Part shown: piece by piece, positions 10,832 to 23,600 of the stretch
How positions within the stretch are numbered: the stretch's first letter is position 1
Layout of the letters: every line of letters starts with the position of its first letter
NCBI GenBank assembly: GCA_000729835.1
Contig: JFHB01000190.1
Span: 1-60,155, forward strand
Length of the DNA: 60,155 bases
Reading direction: 5' to 3'
From: Atkinsonella hypoxylon
Taxonomy: Eukaryota; Ascomycota; Sordariomycetes; Hypocreales; Clavicipitaceae
Position numbers and translations under genes: made by a program
Notes under the pieces: generated by a model
Told to the model about the DNA's origin: nothing
Seen by the model: only the letters and a program-made list of their open reading frames with translations
Database searches by the model: none

Positions 10832-13612
10832 GCTCCTGTACTAGTTAGCTATTCCCTTTATTATAAGGTCGGTAATAGCTACGCCTTTATCTTCCGTTAT
10901 AGGCACTAGCTCCTCGTCGTTGTTTAACTTAGCTTTAAGACCCTCTTTAACTATTTAATTGTAGACTAAATCCTTAGATAACTTATTAATTAAGATTGGA
11001 TTAACGCTAGCAGCTGTTGCTTTATCTATTGCAGTCTCCTATTTAATACTTCTAGCAACCCTTAAGACTAATATAACATTATTAAAATAGCACTTTAAGA
11101 GGAGCTTACCTCCTTTATTGCTGTACTTAAAGGTAACTTTAGCTATACACACAAAAGGCATTCTAAGGATTAATTATATATATAAAGACTTTAGTATAAT
11201 ATAAAAGCAAATTAGCATTTAAACGTTTCTAAGGTACAGCTTTATTATTATCTCTCTTAACATTATAAGCTTATACAACGTAAAAGATATAGTAATAGTC
11301 TCTTGCTTTATTAGAGTTATTTTTAAATTAAGCTCTTTAATAAGGTCCTTAGTAATAATATTCCCTTACAAACTATAATTTATAAGACTATTAATAAGTA
11401 AAGAGTTTAAGCTTCTAAGTTGTACTTAAAGGTAAGATAAGTTCTATAAATAGCTTATAATTGCTTTTAGCTTTAGAATACTATTTAATCCTTTAATATA
11501 AAGCGTATTTACCTATAGATTTATAATAGACTTTTCCTCTTTAATATAATTTCCTATATATTCTTATATAATATCCTATAAATCCTTCTAGATACTACTA
11601 AGCAGTTATTTTATATATTTATTAGTAATATCTTCTTTATTATCTTCTGCTGCCTCTTTAACTATAGTAGATATTATTTTAATAATATTAATTAATTAAT
11701 CTTCTTACTCCTTAACTCTTTACCTCTTCCTTAGAATAGAATATAGAGGTATAACTTTAGCACTTATTCTATTAATATAATAGACTTTATTAACACTATC
11801 TACTTATATTAAGTATTTATTCCCTATTGCTTCTATAAGTGTAAGCATTAATTAGTATAGATCTTATAAGCTAACTCTAATCTTCTTCTAAAAAACATCT
11901 TTAAACAATTATATAAGAAGCTATACTTTTATATCTATAGAGCTATTTTCTTTAGCTTTCTTTTCTTTCCTTTTAGCTTAGTCTTCTAAAGCTCCTTCTT
12001 ACTTAATAAAGTGTTATATCTTTACAGTATAAACTCTAAAGGGCTAAGCTATAATTCTCTTCTTAATTAGTATATAGAGAGTCCTTTTAGGTCTATATTT
12101 CTTTATCTTAAACGTTAAAGTTACTATAGTACTATTAGTAGAGTCTCTCTTAAGAATAGCTTTTAGTAGAATATATATTAGGTAATAATTAGAAATATTA
12201 ATCTTATTAAAGATTTAATCTAATATCTCTCTCTCTTTCTTACTAAGCTTTTAATAGTTTAACGTTTTTCTACTAAATTCCTTAACTTAAGAATAATACT
12301 GTTTTATAATATAGTAGTTAAAACAATTAACCTAAAATACTATAAGCCTATAAAGATAACTTTTTATACTAAGAAAGCTTTATATAAGAATAAGTAGCAC
12401 TAGATTATTTAATTTTACTATTAAGATACTTACTCTTTAATTATACTTTATAAAGCTAATCTTATTATTATATTAATAAAACTAGCATTAATTTATATAA
12501 TAACCTTTTTTACTATAGTAATAGCAGTAATGCTGCCTTATATAGCTTCTAGTTGTATAGGTCCTAAAGCTTTAAGCATTATTATATATATTAATAGCGT
12601 TAATATATATATTCTACTTTTCCTTCTTCTTCTTTCTAAATTTCTCTTTAAAAAGCTTTATAATATCTATCTTTAAAACTACCTACTTTATAAGTATAAT
12701 CTTTATATCTTTAAACTTCTAGGTTAAATTATTTATTTAATCTTTTACTTCTAAAATAAACTATATAATTTCCTTAGCTTTATAACTAAAATTACTTATA
12801 CTATAATACTTAAAACTTTTTCTACTTAGAGGTATATAAAGGTAGTCCCTTCTATTATTATAGAGTTTAGAATTATAGTCTTTTAGCTCTATTCTAGCTT
12901 ATATATACTAGCTAAGCTGCTCTAATAACTCTCTATAGAGTATTGCAATAAACTTAGCTCTAGTAACTTTTATTTAATCTATAAAGCTAGTAAGTACAGC
13001 ATCTAGTAAGGCCTTATAAATGTAATTAAACTAAGAGGTTATACTACACTATATATAGAGCTTAGCGCTAATTATAGCAGCTTAATGCTCTTAAAGCTAA
13101 TAGAGAGTATCTTTTATAGTCCTTAAATAGTTTCTCTTTAGGTCTTTAAGCTTCTTATTAGCTTACTCCTTTTAATTCTAAGGAGTAGCTTTATACTAAA
13201 GTAAAAGCTACTTTTTAGCTTCTTTTTAATTATATAAGGTATAAATAACCTTTATATACTTATAGATTAATAGATTAATATAATAAATAAATATCTTCTA
13301 TTAGTTTTCCTTTAGAATAAATAAGGTTTCTATTTTTAGCTTAAAGCTAGTTAAGTAATTAAGAATATTTTCTCCTTTAAATTAGTATATATTAAACTTC
13401 TTATTAAAGGTAGCCTAAGCTTACTGCTTTCTAATAGCTTTACCTATAGCTTTAGTAAGAGCCTTATAAAGTATAGCTATAGTACTACTAGTACTAGCCT
13501 TTTTATCTTAAGTATTTAATTCTATTGTAACCTTAGGTTCTAAAACAACTTTTTTAGAAGATTTACTAGATTAGCTAGAGCTAGTATTAGCTGCTTTAGA
13601 TATAGAGCTTAT
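10832..13612 (-). pseudogene. Element Y gag-protease relic
   Basis: About 927 codons, starting at an ATA that was probably ATG (13,610-13,612) with a Ser-rich start (SSISKAANTSSS). A long gag-like region rich in Lys, Gln and Leu follows (about 13,450-11,500). A retropepsin comes next: LINYSLQGN at 11,364-11,390 fits L-I-D-C-G-S-Q-G-N, with the active-site triplet at 11,372-11,380, and LILRMPF near 11,155-11,175 fits the 'LILGMPF' flap-end motif. The last 100 codons (about 11,130-10,832) are nearly free of stops and less AT-shifted. The gag would package RNA and the protease would process it. Both are inactive here, with Asp to Asn at the active site and many stops. Confidence 0.6.
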
Positions 13613-14759
13613 GCTTTTTTTTAAGAGATATAAAATACTAAACTTATATAAATAACTAGTAAAATAGCTTAATATAGAAGGTAGGTATAAAAAGAATAAT
13701 TAATCTTACTTAATAAGAAGAGTATAATATATATAATTCTCTATATTAGCTATACTTTTAATGCTTTTACCTTTTACTTCTATAGTTATATAAGCTTTTA
13801 ATACTAAGATATAAAGGCTAAGAACTTAATTATTAATAACAGTAAATATAAAGATAACTACTAAGATAAGGATAAAAAAGAAATTTTTCTCTATAATTAA
13901 ATAATTATAATATTTAAAGGACTTAAAAACTTCCTTTTTGCTATATTAAGGCTATCTTAGCTAAGAGCAAAATAGAGGTTAAATAGGCTAGTTAGTATTT
14001 GCAATATAGCAATTGTCTTTAACTAAGCCTAGCCCTTTTTAGCTTAAAAAAGCTATAGAAATTTTCTTTCTCCCTTAATTAAATAATCCCTTATAATATA
14101 GAGCTTTTATCTCTATAATTTCCTTCTTTCTTATATTAGTAATATTTAAGCTAAAGTGCTCTTCTATCTCTAATGCTTAGCAGCTTTTCTTCTTTCTTCT
14201 AGGATCTCTATAAAAAACCTTCTAATTATATAACGCACTTTAATTAGAATAAATCCCTAGTAAAGCCCCTATTTTTATTGCCTTAAAACTAAACCTTTAA
14301 ATAACTATACAGCTTACACTAAAGTAGGTAATAATATAGTGTACATTAAGATTAAAGAGAATTAGTAAAGAGAGTAAGATATTTATTAGTATATACTATT
14401 AAGTAATAGTAGGTAAGAAGATTAAATAGTTAGAAAAGGTAGAAATAAAATATTAATTGCAGCTTAGAAGATATATATATACAAAAGGAGCTAAATGTAC
14501 TAAAGAGTTAAGGAAAGTGTTACTAGCAGCAAAGTAATATCTCTTAAGCGTTAAGTGTTATAAATTAAAGTAAGCTAAAAGATATTAATTAATTAAAAGA
14601 GATAAAGGCTAAAAAGAATTAGCAGAAGCTGCTTGCGCGCTTGCTTGCTTAAACTATTTAGACGTCTAGGCAATGCGCACTCTTATAGAGAAAACCTGTA
14701 TGTAGCATCCCTTGCAAAGCTAATATAAGAGCGCAAGGGGGTAACCCCGCCGCGACACA
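13613..14759 (-). other. Element Y leader and probable LTR
   Basis: No coherent frame on either strand. The outer 130 bases (14,630-14,759) are GC-richer, with CpG-containing words (gcgcgc, gccgcgac), and look little mutated; the rest is strongly AT-shifted. The terminus TGTGTCGCGG on the minus strand suggests the outer end of a 5' LTR. The LTR/leader boundary and the primer-binding site were not resolved. Confidence 0.45.
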
Positions 14760-15968
14760 ATACCTAGTAACTTAATAGGTATATTAATAGAAATACTACC
14801 TTCTTCTTTTTCTCTATAGAATATAAGATTCCTTTTGCTTCTAGTAGTATAATTATTACTTCTCTCTACAATAAATCCTTCTTAAACTAATATAAAGAGA
14901 GTCCTTAACCTTATAAAGATCTATAAAGAAAGCAATAAATATAGCAGCAATATATTCGATTTTATTATACTAAAAGTAGTTATACTTAAAGACCTATACT
15001 AATAGCTTAATTTCTTAGAACTAGTAATAATAAAGGTATTTCTAGTAATGCTAATAGGTAAAGTATATAAATTCTACCTTATAATAATTACAATAAGTAT
15101 AAGGATAAATTATACCTTTAATTAAATAGTTAAAATTATTAGATAACACTTTAAGACTTTAACTAATAAGTAATTCTATTGTTAAAGATAGAATAGTATT
15201 ATATTATGTAATATAATTACTAAGAATCCTAATAAATCTATACTTAACTGCCTTAACATAATAATCTAAAACCTTTAAGATATCTATAATAGTCTTTTTA
15301 ACTCTCTTATAAATAATTCTAAACTTATTAAGTAAACTCTTTAAGCAGTTAAAGGTATCCCTAAATATAGCTAAGCTAAATTTATAACTAATATAACGTT
15401 CTAAGAGCTTATTAGTAACCTACAAAAGTTAATTAGTATTATAGAAGTATAGAAGAAAGTTAACTAATTTTACGCTAGATTTAACTAACTTAATATTAAT
15501 AATGTTAAAAGACAGACCACTAGGTTACTCTGCAAAAGGGAATACACTCTACTAATGTAAAGTGCTATTAGCGCCTATATAGTATAGTTCATTATTATTA
15601 ATAAATAATAAAGCTCTCTATATAGACTATTAATATTAACGTTTAAGAGATCCTAGCTGTAGCAGAAGTAAGACCTAAAAATAACGCTGCTTTATTTATA
15701 GAAAAAAAGAATATTAGTTAATAAAATATAGCAAAAAAGAACGTTAAGAAGTACAGTAAAGATAATAGAATAATAAGAAGTATAGAACCTCTCCTTTAGA
15801 CAGTAAATTTAGAGCCTATCTATAAGCTTATAAAGAATTAAGTAAGCCTATATAGAATAATAGTTCTAATAATACTTAAGATATAGGTAAGGCATTTATT
15901 AAAGAATTTAATATAGCTAATAAAGGAAAAGCTCTTTAGCTAATAATTATATAATTCTTTACTAATAC
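14760..15968 (+). pseudogene. Copia family C copy 3, gag part (first visible segment)
   Basis: Plus-strand sequence corresponding to the reverse complement of about 24,250-25,340 in the inner family C element. It encodes gag to the beginning of protease: LIKQLKLLDNTLRLQLISNSIVKDR at about 15,120-15,195 lies in a gag-like region, followed by a Lys/Asn/Ser-rich stretch. Its 5' part was displaced by element Y at 14,760, and it is cut at 15,968 by the outer family C element. Reading resumes at 30,851 after the TSD AATAC. It is thoroughly RIP-degraded. Confidence 0.8.
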
Positions 15969-16283
15969 TGTTAGTAGACTAAGGGTCTTATTTATACTCC
16001 TTTAAGTTAGCTCTACAACTAGTTCACTAGTGCATTAGTATTTACATTAAAGAGGTTTAAATTCGATTATCTAGGAGTTATATTTAACTAGCAAAAGAGG
16101 CTATATTATATACCCTGTTAGATGCCTTATATGCCTTAGGTATAGTGTTGTATTAAGGGGGAATTAAGGGGTATTAGCGACCCTAATGTAAGTAGAGACT
16201 AATATACAGATGCAACTAATTAGCAGTTGTATCTACCTATATAGGTGCTAGAATTGTATAATAGAGTTATAACAATTTTAACA
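15969..16283 (-). repeat. Outer copia C 3' LTR (315 bp)
   Basis: Starts tgttagtagac and ends ttttaaca on the plus strand. It is the same length as the LTRs at 20,309-20,623, 26,305-26,619 and 30,531-30,845. The adjacent internal sequence, read on the minus strand, ends with a purine run (AAAAAGAGAGAC, about 16,289-16,300), the candidate polypurine tract. Confidence 0.92.
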
Positions 16284-19200
16284 CTAGTAGTCTCTCTTTT
16301 TATTGTGCTAGTAGAGTAACTCTAATAGTTATAGTAATAATAAAATAGATTAAAGGAATAAACAACAATAAAACTAATATTCTTCTACATTAATTTATAG
16401 GTCTCTTTACTTAGCCTTCTATCTATATATTAGCTTTATTGTTATTAATAAAGGATTTAAGAGTCTTATTTAGTGTTGCTTTTGTTATTAAATTAGTAAT
16501 ATTATCTTTACTGTTAATCTAATAGATTTTGTTGATTTTGCGCCTTTTATATAATTAATATAGCGCTATAATGCTAATTATTAATCTCTTTTCCTTCCCC
16601 TACTTCTATTATATTACAGTGCTAGTATAGAGCTAGAGCAGTAGCAGTAGGGGCGTAAGATAGGGCTAGAGGGGCTAGAGGATTACTAATAGCACACTTA
16701 GCTACCTTTTAAACAGCCTTATGTTTATAAGCTAGAACCTACTAAAGTTAGCAATAGGCTACGTCTAGAACTAGGGAGAGGCCTTACTGCTTCTTTACTA
16801 CTCTTAGTAAACTTAGCCTAGAAGTTAAGTAATACTTAAATTTTATTCTAATAAACTAGGGACTGCTTTAGCTACTAAAGCGTTAGTAAAGAAAGCTTAA
16901 CTTAAAACTAAGGGTACTTATAGAAGTATAATAATAACGTTAAAATATACAGCTAAAATATAAACTACTAGTACCTATAACATTAGGTTAAAGCTAGAAC
17001 TATTATAAAGAAGAGGTAGTACTTACTCTACTAGTAGCAATACTAAATAGTAGGGTTATAGATATAGGAAATATATAGCTAGTAAGGCTAGTTATAGACA
17101 GCACTAAGCTAGAACTAGGTTAGTAAAGGCATTAGTAAGAAGGTAGAGTGCTTACGCTAAGGGCTAAAGCAGTAGAATTTTTAGGTATTTTTTTAAAAAT
17201 TTTAAAAATTTTAATAAAAATTTTTTCTTTAACTTAAGTTAGTATAAATAAAGAATAAAGATAGAGTAAAGAACCTATAGGTGTAGTAAAGGGGTAAAAT
17301 TATAAAGCTATTTCTATATAATAGAAAAAATTAGTAAAAAATCAATAAAAAGGGAAGTAATTAGCTTATAGCTGTACAGCGCTACTATATAGAAACTAGC
17401 TAGAGGCTTAGCTTAAGGGGATTTAGAAGAAATATATAGAAGAGAAAGCTTAAAAGAAAAAGAAGAAGAAGAAGGGAATATAAACCTAGAGAAGCTCCTT
17501 TTACTTATAGTTATAGCTAGCTTACTTTAGTAGATAAGGTTAAACCTAGCCTATAATTTATAGGTAGGTAGAGACTAGTACAGCACTAAACTATAACTCT
17601 AAAGACTTATAGTATATACACTTTAGCTTACTTATAGAGAGGCTCTAACTTACTCTCTACTTAATGTAGTAGTTCTAAAGGCATAAGTAAATTAAGCTTA
17701 TTAGCACTAGATTGCAACTAGCTTAAGCGTTCTTACTTCTACCTAACTTAACTAGTTAGTAATATATATAACTATATAGCAGCTAATAGCAAGTAAGGCA
17801 ATAGTAAGAGCTATAGAGCAGCGCTAGAGCGCTATTAGTGTAGTAGAGCTAAAGGCTCTTTACTTTCTCTCTCTTCTCCCTCTCCCTTCCTTCTTTACTA
17901 CTTAAGTATATATATAGGTGTATATATATATATCTAGCAACGCTACTATAGCTGTTAGCCTAGTGCAGTAGAGCATTTACTGTTTATAATAGGGACCTTG
18001 CTAAAGCCACTTAGGCTCTATAGCAGCATTTGTTATAGAAGTACTAGGGTTTTCCTCCCTACTATAGGGTTTTTCTACAGTAGATTAGTTACTAAGCAGA
18101 GGTTCTAGCTCTTTAGTGTAATTTAATAATAATAATAATCTCTTTTCCTTTATTATGCTAAGCTTTATAAGGCATTTATATAATAAGAATAAATCTATAT
18201 AAACTACTAGTGGAATTAGCAGTATCTATAGCTGCTTTATTACTATATTTAACGTAGTGCTAATAGCATGCAATATATCTACGCTTTATACTATACTATA
18301 TAGTTCTAATGTAAGCGCGCTCCTTATAACTCTTTTGCTTTTAATAAAGCTATATATAATAATATTACCTTTTATTATAAATTTAGCGTTCTCTTTATAA
18401 GCTTCTTTATTGCCTAGAATAATTATATATTCTATCTAGAAGCTTAAATCTTTATTATTTATAAAGGATTTATTAATAAATATATATAATTTAGCAAAGG
18501 GGAGGTCTATTAGGATATATTATAATCTATAGGTTTAGTTATTAATCTGCTATTAGAGCCTCTTATTTAGTTACTTAATATTGTTAATTGTAATATTTTG
18601 CTGTTATATAGTAATAGAAAGATTAAATACAGCTTCTAGTTAATAGATTGTAGCAATATATATACTGTAAGCTTATTGCTTAATATACTATTATTTTATT
18701 AAATCTATATTAATACTAGTAGTATTAATAGGCTAAATTCTTTTGCTTTAACCTTTCTAGTAAAGGGTTAAAGTGCTGTTATTAGATTTAGTTAATGTAT
18801 ATCTATTAAAAATTAGTAGTGTTTCTGCTGTTAAGCTCTACTTTAGCTTTACAGTAAAATTAGCTTTCTATAGTTTAAATTCCTTATAGTTAAAGAAGGT
18901 TCTATTGCTTAGTTCTAGTGTATTATTAGTCTATATTCTAATAAGTCTAAAGCAGTTATTATTATTTAATATTAGTAAGTAGGGGTTATATATTAATGTA
19001 ACTATACTTAAATTATTACAGTAGTAGTAGAAGTATATAGACTACTAATATATACCTACTTTAGCGATTCTATATAAAGGCTTAATTACTTCTATTACTG
19101 TATTGTAAAGATATAGGTATTTAATTTAGTTAGGAAGTTATACAATAATAGATCTATTTAAATTAGTGTTAGATTGCATATAAGCCTATATAATATTGTA

Positions 19201-20308
19201 GATCTATAGAACAATATTGCGTTCTTAGAGGGATAGAGCTAATACTATAATTAGACGTTAGCTAGCTTATTAGATCGTTAGGGATTGCGTTAAAATCAAC
19301 AATTTATTGTTGTTATTATATCCTTAGATAACTAGTCTTAACTTCTTATATAGCAATATAGTTCCTTTTCCTTTAACTTCTTAAACTATATAAGATTTAA
19401 AGATATAGCTGTTATATACAGTAGGGTTAAATTTAACGAATTAGAAGATATCTCTAGCTAGTAATGCATTAATTTTAGCTTATTAAATGCTTTAAATAGA
19501 GCACCTTTTGCTATAATCTTATTGTTTTTCCTTAGTTAAATAACTAGATTATAGTTTACTATTTCTTTTATAGAAAGGAAAATTTTATTGCTAAATTTAT
19601 ACAGCAATATATAAGTAGAATTAATACTACTACTAGGGTTAGGATTATAAGGACTACTAGCAGTTAGGCTAAAAACAGTAATATATCTATTTAGTTTATT
19701 GTTAAAAGTAGAGAAATTTTATATAGAATTAATTAGAATAGAAAGAGGATTCTTTCTTAGTCTTTTAGGGCCTTTTTTCTATATTAAATTTAGGTTAATT
19801 GGTTATTTTGCCTTTAGGGGTCTTTCTCTTTTCTTTAGTAGAATAGAATTGCTTTTAAGTAGAGATTCTATATTGCTTTTATTAGATATAATATTAGAAA
19901 TAGCAGAATAATTATTAGATTTATTATTATTATAGTAGTAGGGTTTTACAATAGTTATATAAAAATAAATAGAGCTATAAGGCATTTATATAGTGCATCC
20001 CTTGCTATTTATAGTAAGCAGCTTATAGGGACCTTACTAGCTTTCTTTTTTACACTATATATATACTTCTAACTGTAGAGGTAGTAAATATATAGGTATT
20101 GTATTTAGACTGTTGCAAGAGGTAAAAGCATTATAAATTTGCCTTTATACTAAGCACTTTTAGGCTTTATTAGTAGCTTTACGTAGAATTAAAGCTTATT
20201 ATATTACAGAAAGGCTTAGAGGTAAATTATCTATTATATAGAGATAGGCACTAAAGACTAGTAATATAGGTATAAGACTATTAGGTCCAGCAGAATTATT
20301 AATAGCTT
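16284..20308 (-). pseudogene. Outer copia C integrase end, RT and RNase H relic, interrupted
   Basis: Minus-strand polymerase 3' half, matching 20,624-23,100 of the inner element except for the insert at 16,597-18,135. The C-terminal RNase H block near 16,430-16,550 reads INSKDNITNLITKATLNK, fitting the 'xPxKxNxADxLTKAxxxK' end of Ty1/copia RNase H. The stretch 19,803-19,985 (MPYSSIYFYITIVKPYYYN) is the integrase-RT linker. The gene is cut at 20,308 by the inner element and continues at 26,625. In-frame TAG/TAA are frequent. Confidence 0.82.
16597..18135 (+). mobile_element. 1.54-kb insert with TAA-repeat tail, probable non-LTR retroelement
   Basis: The insert interrupts copia C polymerase sequence that is continuous at about 20,935 in the inner element. 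It is flanked by the perfect 15-bp duplication TAATCTCTTTTCCTT at 16,582-16,596 and 18,136-18,150. A long TSD and a 3' tail of aataataataa just before the right duplication are hallmarks of target-primed (LINE or SINE) insertion, with the plus strand as sense. Inside are a G-rich start (16,640-16,680), an A/T homopolymer patch (17,180-17,225), a GAA-rich run (17,452-17,482) and a pyrimidine tract (17,855-17,895). No RT or endonuclease motif was recognised, so it could be a 5'-truncated LINE or a non-autonomous element. It also carries RIP-like base composition. Confidence 0.65.
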
Positions 20309-20623
20309 TGTCGACAGACCAAGGGTCTAATTTATACTCCTTCGAGTCAGTCCTATAACCAATTCACTAGTGCACTAGTATTTACATCAAAGAGGTTCAA
20401 ATTCGGTTATCTAGGAGTTGTATCTAACTAGCAAAAGAGGCTACATTATATACCCTATTAGATACCTTATATGCCTTAGGTATAGTGTTGTGTTAAGGGG
20501 GAATTAAGGGGTATCGGCGACCCCGATATAAGTAGAGACTAGTGTGCAGATGCAACTAATTAACAGTTATATCTACCTACGCAGGCGCTAGAATTGCACA
20601 ATAGAGTTATAACGATTTTAACA
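20309..20623 (-). repeat. Inner copia C 3' LTR
   Basis: 315 bp, starting TGTCGACAGACC and ending ttttaaca. The left (outer) 110 bases keep CpG and CpA sites that the other copies have lost (tcgacagacc, cttcgagtcag), while the right end is AT-shifted. This is the mirror image of its partner LTR at 26,305-26,619. Confidence 0.92.
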
Positions 20624-23600
20624 CTAGCAGTCTCTCTTTTTATTGTGCTAGTAGGGTAACTTTAACAGTTACAGTAATAATAAAATAGATTAAAGGAATA
20701 AATAACAATAAATCTAACATTCTTCTGCATTAATTTATAGGTCTCTTTATTTAGCCTTCTACCTATATATTAGCCTTATTATTGTTAATAAAGAATTTAA
20801 GAGTCTTATTTAGTGTTGCTTTTGTTATTAAATTAGCGATATTATCTTTACTATTAATCTAATAGATTTTATTAATTTTGCGCCTTTTATATAATTAATG
20901 TAGCGCTATAATATTAATTATTAATCTCTTTTCCTTTATTGTGCTAAGCTTTATAAGGCATTTATATAATAAGAACGAATCTATATAGACTACTAGTAGA
21001 ATTAGCAGTATCTATAGCTGCTTTATTACTATATTTAACGTAGTGCTAATAGTATACAATATATCTACGCCTTACACTATACTGTATAGTTTTAATGCAA
21101 GCGCGCTCCTTATAACTCTCTTGCTTTTAATAGAGCTATACATAATAATGTTGCCTTTTATTACAAATTTAGCGTTCTCTTTGCAAGCTCCTTTATTGCC
21201 TAGAATAATTATGTATTCTATCTAGAAGCTTAAATCTTTATTGTTTATAAAGGATCTATTAATAAATATATATAATTTAGTAAAGGGAAGGTCTATTAGG
21301 ATGTATTATAATCTATAGGTCTAGTTGTTAATCTGCTATTAGAGCCTCTTATTTAGTTGTTTAATATCGTTAATTGTAATATCTTACTGTTATACAGCAA
21401 TAGAAAGGTTAAATGCAGCTTCTAGTTAATAGATTGTAGCAATATACGCGCTCTAGGCTTATTGCTTAATGTACTATTATTTCGTTAAATCTATACTAAC
21501 ACTAGTAGTATTAACAGGTTAAATCCTCTTACTTTAACCTTTCTAGCGAAGAGTTAAAGTACTGTTATTAGATTTAGTTAATATATATCTATTAAAAATT
21601 AGTAGCGTTTCTACTGTTAGGTTCTACTTTAGCTTTACAGTAAAATTAGCCTTCTATAGTTTAAATTCCTTATAGTTAAAGAAGGTTTTATTGCTTAGTT
21701 CTAGTGTATTATTAGTCTATATTCTAACAATTCTAAAGCAATTTTTATTGTTTAATATTAGTAGGCAGGGGTTATATATTAACGTAACTATACTTAAATT
21801 ATTACAGTAGTAGCAGAAGTATGTAAACTACTAATATATACCTGCTTTAGCGATTCTATATAGAGGCTTAATTACTTCTATTACTGTATTATAGAGATAT
21901 AGGTGTCTAATTTGTTTAGGAAGTTATACAATAATTAATCTATTTAAATTAGTGTTAGATTGCACATAAGCCTATATAATATTGTAGATCTATAAGATAA
22001 TATTGCGTTTTTAGAGAGATAGAGCTAGTGCTACAATTAGGCGTTAACTAGCTTATTAAATTGTTAGGGATTGCGTTAAAATTAACAATTTATCGCTATT
22101 ATTATATCCTTAGATAACTAGTCTTAACTTCTTATATAGTAATATAGTTCCTTTTCCTTTAACTTCTTAAACTATATAAGATTTAAAGATATAGTTATTG
22201 TATATAGTAGAGTTAAATTTAATAAATTAGAAGATATCTTTAGCTAATAGTGCGTTAATTTTAGCTTAGTTAAATGCTTTAAATAGAGCACTTTTTGCTG
22301 TAATCTTATTGTCTTTCCTTAGTTATACAGCTAAGTTATAGTTTACTGTTTCTTTTGTAGAAAGGAAAATTTTATTACTAGATTTATATAGTAATATATA
22401 AGTAGAATTAATATTACTACTAGGATTAAAATTATAAGGACTACTAGCAGTTAGGCTAGAAACAGTAATATATCTATTTAGTTTATTGTTAAAAGTAGAG
22501 AAATTTTATATAGAATTAATTAGAACAGAAAAAGGGTTCTTTCTTAGTCTTTTAGGACCTTTTTTCTATATTAGGTTTAGATTAATTAGTTGTTTTACCT
22601 TTAGGGGTCTTTCTCTCTTCTTTAGTAAAATAGAATTACTTTTAGGTAGAGATTCTATATTGCTTTTATTAGGTATAACGTTAGAAACAGCAGAATAATT
22701 ATTAGATTTATTGTTATTATAGTAGTAGGGTTTTACAATAGTTATACAGAAATAAATAAGGCTATAAGGCATTTATATAGTGCACTTCTTACTATCTATA
22801 GTAAGCAGCTTATAGAGGCCTTACTAGCCTTCTTTTTTACGCTATATATACACTTCTAACTGTAGGGGCAGTAAATATATAGATATTATATTTAGGCTAT
22901 TATAGAAGGTAAGAGCATTGTAAATTTGTCTTTATGCTAGGCACTTTTAGGCTTTATTAGTAGCTTTACGTAGAATTAAAGCTTATTATATTACAGAAAG
23001 GCTTAAAGGTAAATTATCTATTATATAGAGGTAGGAACTAAAGACTAGTAATATAGGCATAAGACTATTAGGTTTAGCAGAATTATTAACAGCTTTAATA
23101 GCTATTTAAAGCTTTTAATCCTTTATAATACTAGTATTAGTGCCTAATTTATCGTTAATAATGTTGTAAGCTCTTTGTAATAGGCTATAGTATTATTTAA
23201 CTTTATTAATGCTGTTATAGGATTTAATAGGAACTTTATTAATATTAATAGACAATATTTATATATAATAGTAGAATTTAGCGGATGTAAAGTTCTTTCT
23301 AGCATTATAAACTATCTAGTTAGAAGAACCTAGATAGGTATTAATCTAGCATTCTTTTAATATATTCTAGATGTTTTATGCTTTCTGCTTTTAGGGTTCT
23401 AGAAAGTAGGCTGCCTAAAATAAAGTTGTAGAATTAACAATATAAAGAATAGGGCTGCTGTTTAGATATATAATATTAACAATAATTTTATAGTTAAAAT
23501 TATAGTTATCTTTTAACGTAAATTAGAATTAACTAGGTAATTTACTGTTAAGTTAGCAGTAGTAGCAAACTTATATAATTCTATTAATAGCGTTATTATT

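Larger units (their letters stand above)
10832..14759 (-). mobile_element. Gypsy-like element Y, 5' portion
   Basis: The block between the copia B LTR and the resumption of copia C copy 3 at 14,760. The right end, read on the minus strand, is TGTGTCGCGGCGGGGTTACC, a TG-starting and GC-rich LTR-like terminus. The next bases, atacc (14,760-14,764), should be its TSD. It contains one long minus-strand gag-protease relic, and the polymerase part is missing because copia B inserted at 10,832. I could not find the inner end of its LTR. Class assignment rests on the protease motif and LTR-like end, since no RT is present. Confidence 0.6.

Noticed and set aside
17880..17935. Pyrimidine tract and TA repeats as a promoter or origin
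   Set aside because: Low-complexity sequence alone is not evidence of function here.
16597..18135. A host gene fragment inside copia C
   Set aside because: No coherent coding frame, and the long duplication plus TAA tail fit a retroposed insert better.
19699..19911. Plus-strand open run of 70 codons, repeated at 22,486-22,698
   Set aside because: Antisense to the integrase-RT linker of copia C in both copies; the minus-strand frame is the real one.
21043..21225. Plus-strand open run of 60 codons
   Set aside because: Antisense to copia C RNase H; no independent support.
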